A stretch of 49,757 bases of DNA from Zygnema cylindricum (GCA_037447655.1 JBBHKE010003487.1:1-49757); one strand, 5' to 3'. Positions 33,063-43,842 are shown, counted from the stretch's first letter. The notes: generated from the sequence alone by a model not told the origin. Numbers and translations: made by a program.

Positions 33063-33070
33063 ACACTACG

Positions 33071-33899
33071 TTCAGGTCAGAGGTCACAAAAGTGAAAATT
33101 TAAAATACATTTGGGAATGTGTGCTTCGCAGTCAGGGTTTAAAAATCAGGGTTTAGAATGGAGGTGCTGACGTGGCAGTTCTTGATTACCCTAATTTTGG
33201 TGTTTAGATTAAAAATAAAAAACATGTAAATCGAGAATCCACACTAAATATGGTGTGCAAGGCTTTAGGGGAATAAGTAAATAATGAGAAAAAAACTAGG
33301 TTCCTCCTTTCATGTCTGTAGGAGGAAAGTAAGGCTAAAAAATAAATTGTATATAATTGAAATTTCAGAGGCTAAAATAAATGTAAAGAATTACTTCTGA
33401 AATTAGGATTTCTTAAATAGGGTTTAGTTTGTTTTTAAGAACCTTAACAACAATTTAAGTTTTTTGTCAGCTAGTTTTTTTGGGTTTTTATACTTTTTTA
33501 GGGTTTAACTTTCTTCAAAGCTTTTCGGGTTCTCCAAGTTTCTAGGTTTTCTTTTCTAGTGTTTTCTAAAAAATAAAGTTCGATGTTTCTTGCATTTTTC
33601 TAAAAACGAAAGATCGATAAAATAAAAATGATAATAAGAAAATCAACTGTTGAAAGCTTAATTTGATTTTCTGATTTTTGAGAAATTTCTTTTTCCATGT
33701 GTTAGTTTTGTTTTCACTCATTGGTATCATTATCTCATTCTTTTTAGATTTATTGACGTTTTTTTTTTTTTTTTTTTTTTCTAATGCCATATTTCTTTTG
33801 AGTCGGCGGCCGCGATGGGGGTCGCAGCGAAAAGAGGGCAAACGGAAACCTGAAGAGAGAGAAAGACCACCAAATAGGAATGTGGATGCTATATAGTAT
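33071..33899. other. Spacer with poly-T run
   Basis: No gene is seen. It contains degenerate TTTAGGG-like words at 33411-33510 and a run of more than 20 T at 33760-33780. Confidence 0.4.
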
Positions 33900-33972
33900 A
33901 CTGGGGGGATGTGGAGGGGGGGGGGGAGGGGAAGGTGAGGGGGAGGGGGGGGAGCGAGGGAGAGGAGGTTAA
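33900..33972 (+). repeat. G-run cluster
   Basis: Several runs of five to thirteen G within 73 bases (for example GGAGGGGGGGGGGGAGGGG). This is a strong candidate for G-quadruplex formation. Confidence 0.7.
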
Positions 33973-34049
33973 AAATGTGGATGGGAGTCCTAGGGTCGTT
34001 ATTTGTCGCCAATTGGAGTTGTGTCGAGTTTATTTTTGGAATGCTATGC

Positions 34050-34146
34050 TGTTTAGAATATAATTTAATATAATATGATATGATATAATATAATATAATA
34101 TATAATTTAATATAATATAATATGATATGATATAATATAATATACT
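34050..34146 (+). repeat. TATAATA/TGATATGATATAATA repeat
   Basis: Near-tandem ATATAATATAATATGATATG units over about 100 bases. Confidence 0.8.
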
Positions 34147-34229
34147 ATAAAAAAATCATAAAAAACCCTAAAAAACCCTAGAAATCGCATGGAACCACCG
34201 CAAGGGAAGATACCAAACTTTAGGGTAAC

Positions 34230-34650
34230 ATACTTTAGGGTGGATGGGGAGGGGGAGGACAAGGGGGAGGGGGAGGGTAGGGCGATAGGGAGGGGGAGAG
34301 AATGGACAAGAAGGGGGGAGAGGGAGGGAGAGGCAGAGAGAGAGAGGGAGAGGATGGCCAAAGTGAGGAGGGGGACAGAGTAAGTAAGGGATAGGGAGAG
34401 GATGACTATGATGGGGAAAGAGAGAGAAAGAGGGAGCGAGAAAGAGAGGGAAAGAGCGAGGATTGGCAATGTTAAAGGGGCTAGAGAGAGAGGGCATGTG
34501 AGAGAGGGAACAGTCAAGAGTGGGGGGGAGGGGAGAGCGAGGGAGGGAGAAGGAGAGCGAGGTCCTGAGAGGTGACGTCGAAGGTAAGGGTGGAGGGAGG
34601 GTGAGAGAGAGCGGGAGAGACAAGGAGAAGGAGAGAAATGTAGTGTTAGA
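34230..34650 (+). repeat. GA-rich low-complexity tract
   Basis: Over 400 bases are almost only G and A. Long open frames on both strands follow from this. Confidence 0.8.
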
Positions 34651-34728
34651 AAGTTTCACAGCTCCAATAGTGTGGATGGGGCTACTGTATGCGAATTCGG
34701 CGGTGGAGGCCTTCAACCAGGCAAGTCT
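34520..34728 (+). CDS. Possible exon at a GA-to-CT strand-composition switch
   Basis: A frame opens in a GA-rich tract with a Gly/Arg/Glu-rich stretch. It then continues through a normally composed 80-bp island (34650-34728) encoding ESFTAPIVWMGLLYANSAVE and AFNQ. The island ends CAG followed by GCAAGT, the consensus of a GC-AG intron donor, and a CT-rich tract follows (34735-34965). This matches the kinase gene, where a CT-rich intron follows the donor. Evidence is compositional only. The - strand is also open across the island. Confidence 0.25.
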
Positions 34729-34734
34729 CTCACT

Positions 34735-34965
34735 CCCCCCCTTTTCTCTCTCTGCTCTCTCTCCCCCCCCCCACTTCTCTCTTCCCTCTCTCTTCCGCCT
34801 CTGACTCTCGTGTCCCTCTCTCTCCCTCTCTCCCCCCCTCTCTCTTTGCCCTCTCTTTCCCTCTCTCTCTCATTCCCTCCCTTCTTTCCTCCCCCCTCGC
34901 TTCCCTCCCTATCTACCTACCTCCCTCCCTCCCTCCCTCCCTTTTTTCCCCGCCCCCCTCCAACC
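34735..34965 (+). repeat. CT-rich low-complexity tract
   Basis: Pyrimidine-only stretch with TCTCTCC and CCTCCCTCC runs, directly after the island at 34650-34734. Confidence 0.8.
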
Positions 34966-34999
34966 GGCACACACATCCTATCCCCTCTGAACAGGATAC

Positions 35000-35924
35000 T
35001 GGATTGTACTCACTTTAATATCGTGCTATTTTGATAGTAATTTTTGCACTAAATTTATCAACATTAATGTCGCACTAAACTAGACCATAATTACTAAAAT
35101 AAGACTCTAAAAGTGCGCTAAAGTATTTTTATTTAAAACAACACTAAGTTGAACTTATGGGTTCGTTATAGTTTCACGATTTCAAATTTCGATCGAAAAT
35201 AATACATTGTCGAGGGAGAATGCAAATAAAACTTCATTATAAAGTGTGAGCATATAATTTTAATAAAACAACATTAAATAATAATAATGGTAAAAAAGAC
35301 ATAGGAGGAGAAGGGAGAGAAGGGGCGTGGGGTGGACAAAAATCCTTCTCGCCCTTTGAGTAGAGGGAGAGGGAGAGGGAGAGGGAATGGAGTATAGTAG
35401 TGAGTCATGCCCGACGAGGGAGAGGATATGTACTTCAATGCTCCCTGTAATCCCTGAGAAAATGTAGTTGGAAAGGGAGGGGAAGGAGGGTAATATTTAC
35501 TTGTCGCACAAAGAGAAGGAGACGGAGAGAGAGAGTGGAAGAGAGAGAGTGAAGTGAGGACTGGAAAAAGAGAGGAAGGAAGAAGGATTCCATTCCCTTA
35601 TGTAGGCAATTCCTGTGGCCTCCCTGGACCTAAACTTAATTGGTGAGGGGAAGCTCAGGGATCCCATTAGATCTGAAGGAGGAGAGGCAGAGGGACAGGA
35701 GGAAAGAGGCATGGGAAGGAGGGCAGTATGTGGTCTCCAGGTTAAGGTGAGGGGAGCAGAGGGCCAACTCTTGCCTTAGGCGGGTGTGCGTAAGTGTGCT
35801 TCCCTCTAGCTATTGTCCCCCTCCCCATGGGTCGCTCCTCCCCCCTCCCCCGTGCTCTACTCTGCGAGGCGCTGAGTTGGCCCCCTCATTGAATTTGCCA
35901 ACAGCTGAACCATACAGTAAAACT
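35000..35924. other. Spacer, partly GA-rich
   Basis: 35295-35760 is GA-rich with GAGGGAGAGGGAGAGG runs. The 35035-35115 stretch has TTTATCAAC words resembling the satellite that follows. No gene is supported. Confidence 0.4.
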
Positions 35925-37205
35925 TCACTATATTTACCACACTATATTTATTTACACTAAAACTGCTGTAAATTTATCAGCAGCGAAAGGGCAGTACATC
36001 TATTAACAAAGAAATCACAGTAATTTTATCAACACAGCAAATTTATCGACAACAAAATTGTAGCGAATTTATCGACAATGGAATTGCAGTAATTTTCTGG
36101 ATTTGAAATTCCCAAAAAAATCTTCAATGAAGAAATCATAGTAAATTTTTTGAGGACGAAATCCCAATAAATCTATTCACGACGAACTCGGAACAAATTT
36201 ATCCACAAAGAAAATCGCAGTAAAATTATTGATATTGATATCGCAGTAAAATCAGATATCACAGTAAAATCATCGATATTGATATCCCTGTTGATGTATC
36301 GAATATGGCAGTAGATTTATCGATATTGATATCACAGTAGATTTATCGAATATGGCAGTAGATTTATCGATATTGATATCACAGTAGATTTATCGAATAT
36401 GTCAGTAGATTTATCAATATTGATATCACAATTATGTTATTGTTTGTGATATCGCAGTAAAATTATCAAAATTGAATTTGCAGTACTGTTATCGATATTG
36501 ATATCGCAGTAGATTTATCGAATGTGGCAGTAGATTTTTCGATATTGATATCGCAGTAAATTTATCGATATTGACATCGCAGTAGATTTATGGAATATGG
36601 CAGTAGATTTTTCGATATTGATGTCGAAGTAGATTTATCGATATTGATATCGCAGTAATGTTATCGATACCGATATCACAGTAAATTTATCAAAATTGAT
36701 ATCGCAGTACTGTTTTCGATATCGATATCGCTGTAAATTTATCGATATTGACATCGCAGTAGATTTATTGAATGTGGCAGTAGATTTTTCGATATTGATA
36801 TCGCAGTAGATTTATCGATATTGATATTGCAATAGATTTATCGATATTGATATCGCAGTAATGTTATTAATACTGATATCGCAGTAACGTTATCGATACT
36901 GATATCGCTGTAAATTTATCAAAATTGATATCGCAGTAGATTTATCGAATGTGGCAGTCGATTTTTCGATATTGACATTGTTGTAGATTTATCGATATTG
37001 ATATCGCAGTAGATTCATCGATAGTGACATCGCAGTAGATTTATCGATATTGATATCCTAGTACATTTATCGATATTGATATCTTAGTGAATTTATCGAT
37101 ATTGATATCGTTGAGTACATTTATCGAATGTAGCGGTAGGTTTATCGCTATTGATATCGTAGTAGATTTATCGATATTGATATCGCAGGAAATTTAGCGA
37201 TATTT
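35925..37205 (+). repeat. Minisatellite based on TTATCGATATTGATATCGCAG
   Basis: From 36180 units of about 26 bp (GATTTATCGATATTGATATC plus RCAGTA) alternate with 21-bp units (GATTTATCGAATATGGCAGTA). From 35925 to 36180 the same framework (AATTTATCNACAA) is present but diverged, giving a gradient from degenerate to homogeneous. Each main unit holds ATCGATAT and GATATC palindromes. No coding potential. Confidence 0.85.
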
Positions 37206-37228
37206 AAATCGCTGCAGCCTCCCTGCCT

Positions 37229-37335
37229 CGTTGATGTTTATAACTCGAATCTCTGAAATATACATGTAATCTATATGTGTATGTGATGTTTATAACTCGA
37301 ATCTCTGTAATATACATGTAATCTATATGTGTTTG
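37229..37335 (+). repeat. Two-copy direct repeat, about 53 bp
   Basis: GATGTTTATAACTCGAATCT followed by CTG(A/T)AATATACATGTAATCT and ATATGTGT occurs twice in tandem. Confidence 0.8.
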
Positions 37336-37435
37336 TGCGTTGGCAGTTCTGACCTGCTGCAGGCAAGTAGGATTTACTTCTTGGTTTCTACCCCTCATTT
37401 TGTTTTCATTTTTCTTGTGTGTATATATATTATAT

Positions 37436-37605
37436 GTAATGTCTTTTTTTATAAAGTATATCAACAACTTATTTTCTCACCATAATCGAACATGAATACT
37501 CATTAAGAGAAAGTGTATTTAGGTTTATATTTTCTCTTAATGAGTATTCATGTTCGATTATGTCGAGAAAATAAGTTGTTGATATTATTTATAAAAAAAT
37601 ACATT
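37436..37605. repeat. Long near-perfect hairpin
   Basis: Left arm 37440-37512 and right arm 37529-37602 are inverted copies. The core of about 55 bp (ATATCAACAACTTATTTTCT, then CATAATCGAACATGAATACT and CATTAAGAGAAA) differs at about two positions. The loop is about 16 nt. The outer arms (TTTTTTTATAAA) match more loosely. Confidence 0.85.
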
Positions 37606-37739
37606 TTACTAAATTTATTATCATAATGTATTATCATTATATTTTATTATTATCACATGTATATTTTTTTAATTGTTGTTGTTTTTTGTCCATAGAATAA
37701 TGGAAAAGGGAGAGTTTCAAATTCTCTAGAAACAAGAAT

Positions 37740-38350
37740 CATTTTTAGCCAAACCAGACCATCTCCCTTTAGAGGAAGGGAAACGCGGGGAAAGGGAGAG
37801 GGAGGGGAAGAGGGAGAGGAAGAGGGCAAGGGCCCTCTCCCTCTCTATCTCCCTTCTCTCTATATCCCTCTCCCTTGCCCCTCTCCATCTATCTCTCCTC
37901 TTCCTCTCCCTCTGTTCTCCCTCTCCCTCTCCTCCATCTCTTGAATCTTTTCATTGTTCTTTCTTGAAAACGCCGACATAAAAGAATATCCTAATAATAT
38001 GATTATTATGATAATATAACATAATATAATTATCGAGTAATCAATTGGATGATCGCCGACAAACAACATCAGACCTTGGTTTTAATTTAGACATTACTAT
38101 TTATTTGAAATGCTGATAACTGAAAGAAATGATAGTCACTTTTTCCTCCTTATGACGATTTTATGCCTCCCTTTCTCGTGATTTCTTCCATAAACCTCTG
38201 ACTTCTTCGAATCCTTCTCTCAATCTCTCTCTCTCTCTCTCTTTATCCTTATCCCTCTTTTTCTATCTCTCCCTCTCCTCCCCCTATACTTCTCCTCTCC
38301 TTATCACCCGTCTCTCACCCCCTCCTCTCATATCCTTACTCTCTCTTCCA
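37740..38350. repeat. GA tract followed by CT tracts
   Basis: 37775-37830 is GA-rich and flips at AAGGGCCC (about 37828) to CT-rich sequence to 37935, so the two can pair. A further CT-rich zone lies at 38165-38345. No gene is supported. Confidence 0.7.
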
Positions 38351-39059
38351 CTTAAAAATTGCAATGCTTATCATCTCTAGTGCATCGCCAATGATGTTTA
38401 ACCCTCCTCGAGTACATTTTAATTGATGAAAGTGTGTTTTATAATAAAAGCGACGAGAGTGACTCTTCGCTTTAATCATATCCTAATGCATGGGCGACGA
38501 CGTTGTGTCCTTGCCTCAGCGTAGTTACGGTGGTTTTAGGGTGGTGCCGAGGATATGCTCACGTTGCTAAATAGTGGGAGTAGTCGAAGCGGTGACGAAA
38601 GCGCGTCGCCGCCACAATGTTGTGAGGGATTGTTTATTAGACGACGTGTTTCATTTTTTTGCGTGATGGTATTATGCACGTGTACGCCTTTGTAGGGGAG
38701 ACGAACCTGTCATTGTTTCAATGTTGAAATCCGGTAGAAATTTGTACATGTCGAGATAACGTTTTGTTTGGCGTCGCCTCAATGTTGGACTCTTTTTGAA
38801 AATAATACAACGTGTTCAATGAACAGTTTGTTTTGTTTTGTTCTATGTACATCGTTGGAATAAATGTATAAGCGACAGATTGGTCACGTCGCAAATTACA
38901 TGTGTTGTACGTAATTTTCTAATGTATACATCTGTATAAATATGTGATAAACCTATACGCTGCAGACAATCTGCATTTTAGGTCACTCTGACATACTACA
39001 ATGTCTCTTTCGTAGTCGTTTACTATCTCACTCTTTTTTCCACTCTAGTGTGACTCGTC
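38351..39059. other. Gene-free stretch, possible promoter region
   Basis: Normal base composition with no long frame. TATAAATA at 38935-38942 is about 120 bases upstream of the ATG at 39060, and TCTCTTTCG/CTCACTC pyrimidine patches lie between. This would suit a promoter, but that is inference. Confidence 0.35.
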
Positions 39060-39176
39060 ATGGTGAAGGGTGGTAAGCGACCAACCAAGCGCCCAACCAA
39101 GGGGCCAACCAAGAGAACACGCAGTGCGAGGTTTGTGCATCTTCGTTTTCCGCCATTACAACCTAACCCTAACTAA
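39060..39176 (+). CDS. Possible first exon of a basic protein, unrecognised
   Basis: The ATG at 39060 opens a 38-codon frame beginning VKGGKRPTKRPTKGPTKRTR. This is a lysine/arginine-rich repeat (K-R/G-P-T) that might serve as a nuclear-localisation or nucleic-acid-binding tail. The frame stops at 39174. GAG followed by GTTTGT at 39128-39136 could be a splice donor, and a GA-rich frame follows downstream. A TATA-like box lies about 120 bases upstream. Spurious ORF remains possible. Confidence 0.3.
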   Translation: MVKGGKRPTKRPTKGPTKRTRSARFVHLRFPPLQPNPN

Positions 39177-39233
39177 TCACCGAAAGAGGTAGAGAGGGAT
39201 CGAGAGGCAGCGGATGAGAGAGTTAGGGTAGGG

Positions 39234-39560
39234 ATGACGGCGGAGGAGTTGGCAAGAGAAAAGGCGGCAACAGAGGTCCTATCGAATCAATGGGAGCCAC
39301 CGTCGGATGCACCATGACAAAGAGAGGCATCTGTGGAAGTAGGGAGGGAAAGGGATTCTTTGGTAGAGGTACAACAGGAAGGGAAGGAGGAGGATGAGGT
39401 AGGGAGGGAAAAAGAGTCTTCAGTAGAGGTAGAAAGGGAAAGGAAGGAGTCGGATGAGGTAGGGAGGGAAAGAGAAGGAGGGAAGGGAGGGAAGGATAAT
39501 TGGGAAATGAAGTGTAATTTTGTGACCTCCATTGGTACACTGAATGTCCAGCTTATATGA
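39234..39560 (+). pseudogene. Glu/Arg/Val-rich repeat frame with one stop
   Basis: From the ATG at 39234 a frame reads MTAEELAREKAATEVLSNQW and EPPSDAP to a TGA at 39315-39317. It continues to 39560 with a repeated element VEVGRERDS, VEVQQEGKEEDEVGRE and VEVERERKESDEVGRE. It may be the continuation of the basic ORF at 39060 after an intron, or a purine-tract artefact. No family is recognised. Confidence 0.3.
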
Positions 39561-40404
39561 AGCCTCTAGGATAATATATGCACTTTTGAATTTGACAACG
39601 AATAAGTCCCACCTTGGGACGCAAAAACTCTGACCGACTACACCTCTGTGTAGCATGGACTCCCTTGAGTCCACTACAAAAAGGATCACTGAATTTGCTC
39701 CTTTGAGCATTAAGTTATGGCTGACCAAAGTTGGTCCATAAATACAAGTGCTCTTTGGGAGAGAGGTTGAAAAACCAAAAATATTCTAAGTCCTAAACTA
39801 CCTCTCTAAAACTATTACTAGGGTACTCAACCAATCATTGGACTGTAAAGTACAAGAACTTGTATGGCCATAGTACGGCATGGCCGCTTTAGCGACGCGT
39901 GTTAGTTCCAGGGCCGTAGTTGTTCCTCTCGCGATATCCGCTGTCGAACCATATGTTGTCACGTGCCATCCGCCGACATCTGGTCTGCAAACTGCCAAAC
40001 TGCTACTCCGGCATTCCGACTCCACTGTGAGCCGTTCGATGCCGTTCGATGCCGTTCGATGCCGTTCGATCATATCCAAACATTTTATTTCGTCCATCAA
40101 AATTAAATGTAGATTCGTATATTTCGTCGGGTCTCGATTTCGTGCGAACCGGTATGTTTCCATGCCTAAATTGTACCGTAATTAGTTAAATGGGATATGC
40201 GACAATGTACATCTTTAAATAAATATCGCACAATATATATGTATCGCTTTCTACAAGGCATACCGGTTTTATCCGTACGGCGGTCATCCGGAGGTCACCG
40301 GATCAAATCCCATAAGTGACCGCCTATCTTTTGCAGAAACCTATAGAACTATCTGCCTGTCCCCTTGTTAGCAAGGGACAGCCATGGTTTCTCCGCACAA
40401 TTTC
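39561..40404. other. Unassigned, with a four-copy 10-bp repeat
   Basis: GCCGTTCGAT is repeated exactly four times at 40031-40070. The 39700-39830 stretch (CATAAATACAAGTGCTCTTT) has an LTR-promoter look but no partner was found. 40279-40324 has 7-bp complementary ends (GGCGGTC, GACCGCC) and a B-box-like GGATCAAATCC but is too short for a tRNA. Confidence 0.4.
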
Positions 40405-40525
40405 AATCTCTGCTGAACAATCTCTGCTCTCATGGTTCCGCACTGAATAGCATACAAAACTTTGCACGGAATTCGAAATTCTGGTTCATAAATTTTCAAC
40501 AATCTCTGCTCTCATGATTCTGCAG
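40405..40525 (+). repeat. Isolated copy of the 84-bp array unit
   Basis: AATCTCTGCTCTCATGGTTC, GCACTGAATAGCATAC and TTGCACGGAATTCGAAATTC match units of the palindromic array at 26997-27622, with the start of a second unit after it. Confidence 0.8.
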
Positions 40526-40765
40526 AGAAAGGTGGAAGGGCCACATGCATAGAAGGAGGTAGACTTATTATGAGTAGTAAAACAAGACCATTTGCAGAGG
40601 GCATCGTAACTAAAAATATGCAAAGTAGGTTGATTTTTCAGAAACCAAGAAATAGGACGCGCCTGCTTTTACGGAATACCGTAAAAGCAGCGGATGAAGA
40701 AGGGCACCTTCACTCGGTTAGTGGCATAATCGAATGTGTCACACTTTAGAGAGTTATATCAAGGA

Positions 40766-43224
40766 GATGATTGGTCATGGTGGGGTTTGAGTACTCGACG
40801 TGGCAACAAGAGAGTAAGTTATTGGATGTGTAGGTTGCACAAAAGGGAAGCATAAAAAGAAGCCTCATCTGGTGAAAGATCTTTAGTTCAAGGCAAATGC
40901 CCTTTTAGGCCTAGTCCATGTAGAACTTTGTGGGGACATATATCTAAAAACTATTGGAAAAAATAAATATATTATGGTGATAGTTGATGATTTAATTAGG
41001 AAGACATGGGTGTATCTTTTAAAGGCTAAGTCAGACGCATTAGAGACATTTATTTGTGGTCATGGCTGAGAGGGAAAGTGGGAGGCAGGTAAAGGCAGTA
41101 CGATTGGACCATGGGTGAATTTCTTACCTTCACTAGATATTGCAAGGAGACGGGGATTAAGCAGCAGTTCACGGCTCCTTATTCCCCACAATGGAAAACT
41201 GAATTTCTTACCTTCACTAGATATTGCAAGGAGACGGGGATTAAGTAGCAGTTCACGGCTCCTTATTCCCCACAATGGAAAACGGCTCCTTATTCCCCAC
41301 AATTGAACAGCTCTTTATTCCCCACAATCAAATGGATATGCAGATAGGAAGAATCGGACATTAGAAGAGATGGTGCGGTCCATGCTCCACACGACAAAAC
41401 TCACACATCGTCTTTGGGGAGAAGCAATTAGGGCGGCCAATCATGTTACTAACCAGAGAATCAACTCAGCTCTGGGCTACAAAACACTGGATGAACTTTG
41501 GAGTGGACAGGTGCCTACTATGAAACACTTAATGATATGGGGATGTGAGGCTATGGGGTATTTAAAGGAAAGAAATCGAGAGGGGAAGTCTGCGCCACGG
41601 TCATGGGAAGGATACTTTGTTGGGTATAGTTAAAATTTAATGCAGTATCGGATTTATGACCTCGTTACTAGAAGGGTTAATGAGTCTTGAAATGTGGGGT
41701 TTAATGAAAATTTGGAATGGATGGTGAAAAGAGCTAATGAGTCCAAATGGGCTCAAGATTACGAGGAGAGTCATTATGAGAAATTCGCACGTGAGGAGGA
41801 AGAGGAAGAAGTTTTGATGGAGGTAGGGACAGAAAAAGGTGCGATTAAGGAGTTTAATTATGTGAAAGCAAATGGGTGTTTTGAAGAAGCAGACTTACTG
41901 GTTGGTAAGAAGGCGATAGACTCAAAGTGGGTTTTTAAAACAAAGACGGGAGCCTCGGGAGAAATTCTTAAGCATAACGCACAGTTAGTATGTAAAAGCT
42001 TCTAACAAAAAAAAGGTTTTTACTATTCAAAGACTTTTGCTCCTATAGTTAAGTTCGATTCATTGCGTGCAATTATTGCAATGGCGGCAGCAGCAGGAAT
42101 GCATATCCAATAGATGGTCGTAGAGACAGCCTTTTTAAATGGTGGATTAGAGGAGGTGTATATGAAAATTTCCAAAAGAGTTCCTAGAAAGAATGTTAAG
42201 GTATAGAGATTGAGGAAGGCTTTGTATGGTTTGAAGCAGGCACCAAGAACATGGAATCATAAGCTTCACAAGGTTTTACTAACTTTGGGATTTAAGAGGC
42301 TTACTCCAGATTGTGGAGTGTATATTTGGGGAGAAGGTTGGGACATGATAATTTTCAGTGTAGACGTAGATGACTTCTTTTCAATCTCTCACAACTTGGA
42401 GTTACTTGGAGAATAAAAAATTGAATTTAGAAAACATTTTAAAATTACAGACTTAAGGGATGTACAATACATAGTGGGAATTCAAATTCAAAGGAGGAGG
42501 AATGGAGAGATTAAGTCAAGCCAAGAACAATATGCAAAAGAGATACTAGAACCACTTGATCCTCGTGACAAGCCTTCTAGCTTTCTTAAAAGTCTTGAGG
42601 CTGATGCTCCATATAGGGAGGCGGATGGAAGCTTGATGTATTTAAGTGTCGGAACTAGGTCAGACATTAATGCCACAGTGAGTGTTGTTAGTCGGTATTG
42701 TAGCAATCCGAAAAAGATACATTGGGAGGCAATGAATAAAATCTTTAGATATTTGGCTGGAACACTTAGTCTTGGAATTGTTTATAAGAAAGGTGAGAGC
42801 TTGAGTTGATATGGATATTGTGATGCCGACTATGGAGGGAACCATGATATAAGAAGGTCTACGTCAAGATATGTGTTTTTACTTGCAGGAGGAGCCATCT
42901 CTTGAAATTCTCGGTTGCAACCTACTGTGGCACTCTCATCTACGGAGGCGGAATATATGGCCGCATGTGATGCTGCGAAGAATGCCGTGTGAATTAAGGA
43001 ATTTTTATCGAAGATTGGAGTGGAAAAAGAATGCATGCAAATATTGAGTGATAATATGTCATCCATTGCACTTCGTAAAAATCCCATTTTGCATAAGCAC
43101 ACAAAACACATTAAAATTCAGTTGCATTTTGTTTGAGATTTAGTTTCGGAAGAAGAGGTTGAATTTGTGTTTGTACCTACAGAAAAACACGCTGCTGATA
43201 TGTTGACTAAAGCATCATTGTAGG
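40766..43224 (+). pseudogene. Ty1/copia pol remnant 3: integrase, reverse transcriptase, RNase H
   Basis: The integrase zinc region ends with CVGCTKGKHKKKPHL (near 40827). The core has GLVHVELCGDI (first catalytic Asp position now Glu), VDDLIRKTWVYLLKAKSDAL, KAVRLDH (second Asp) and QFTAPYSPQ. It continues EEMVRSMLHTTKLTHRLWGE and the C-terminal WGCEAMGYLKERNREGKSAP. Reverse transcriptase shows KKAIDSKWVFKTKTGASGE, RKALYGLKQAPRTWNHKL and an active-site SVDVDDFFSIS. RNase H shows YGYCDADYGG, LSSTEAEYMAACDAAK, HKHTKHIKIQ and VPTEKHAADMLTKASL. Many stops and frameshifts (for example 41631, 42003, 42807, 42902, 42990, 43134) mean it is dead. gag and 5' LTR were not found. Confidence 0.9.
41115..41330 (+). 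repeat. Tandem duplication inside the copia-3 integrase core
   Basis: About 84 bases beginning GAATTTCTTACCTTCACTAG (41118) are repeated at once from 41202 with very few changes. The shorter word CTCCTTATTCCCCACAAT then follows two more times (41284, and 41311 as CTCTTTATTCCCCACAAT). The repeated section spans the block between the second Asp and the PYSPQ motif. Confidence 0.85.
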
Positions 43225-43288
43225 AAGTCTATGAAATGGGGAAGAAGTTAGTGGGCATGGAGTAAGAGGGGGATTTGAGTGTCTTAGT

Positions 43289-43299
43289 AAGGGGGGAAA
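43289..43299 (+). promoter_or_regulatory. Polypurine tract of copia element 3
   Basis: AAGGGGGGAAA directly precedes TGTTAG, a copia-type LTR start. It lies about 65 bases after the RNase H end. Confidence 0.6.
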
Positions 43300-43842
43300 T
43301 GTTAGGACTAAGTAGTGAAAACTCATTTAGCGATGAGACATTCTCGTAGCTAAAGCAACGACGACCAGCGATGAAGTAGTTTTGTCGCTAGATATTTGAA
43401 GTGACGTGGAAACTGTATGTTCCTTTTGTTTCACTTAGGTTCTAGTTGTACCGTGTAGATCAAGTCGGTAAGTGGTTGACATTATTTGTTGTTCGTTTCG
43501 TTTTGCGTAAGTTCTAGTCGTACCGTGTAGATAAAGTCGTTTGGTGGTTGACTTTTTTTGTTGGTCAAGTAGTTCAGGACGGCTACCTATTGTCGGTCGC
43601 ATAGTCTTGTGACGTTTGGCCAAGTTGACTCTTAATCGTTCCTAGTCTTGTACATTTTTATATTTGTTGAGACTAAGTAATTGGTTTATCTTTTGGAGGC
43701 GTAGTTTACTTTGGAGGTGTTGAAAGATCAGAGAGTAAAGAAGCTTTGTACGAATGTTGTTTTTTAAATATATTGAATTTCGGAGGAATACATTCTTGGT
43801 TGAGTATTTACTATGCAATTTTGTTGTCGTGTTAACTTTCAC
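43300..43842 (+). repeat. 3' LTR of copia element 3
   Basis: Starts TGTTAGGACTAAG after the polypurine tract. The right end is placed at about 43842 because the sequence from 43843 (CCATCGCCCTCC) recurs without the LTR at 46069. It contains an internal repeat: GTTCTAGTTGTACCGTGTAG near 43439 and GTTCTAGTCGTACCGTGTAG near 43511, each followed by AAGTCG and GTGGTTGAC. Confidence 0.55.

Noticed and set aside
33258-33276. Possible LTR polypurine tract (GGCTTTAGGGGAATAAG)
   Set aside because: Resembles the copia polypurine 13-mer, but no TGTTG follows and there is no pol remnant upstream.
34107-34716. Long - strand Leu/Ser/Pro-rich frames
   Set aside because: Produced by the GA/CT tracts. The opposite strand is equally open and no motif is present.
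36180-37205. Possible CRISPR array because of the regular repeats
   Set aside because: Units are directly tandem without unique spacers, and the host is eukaryotic. It is a minisatellite.
39520-40160. Possible 5' LTR of copia element 3
   Set aside because: Has a TATA-like CATAAATACA and an LTR-like feel, but no similarity to the LTR starting at 43300 was found.
40279-40324. Possible tRNA: complementary 7-bp ends and a B-box-like GGATCAAATCC
   Set aside because: Only 46 nt, with no anticodon arm or D-arm. At most a tRNA-derived fragment.
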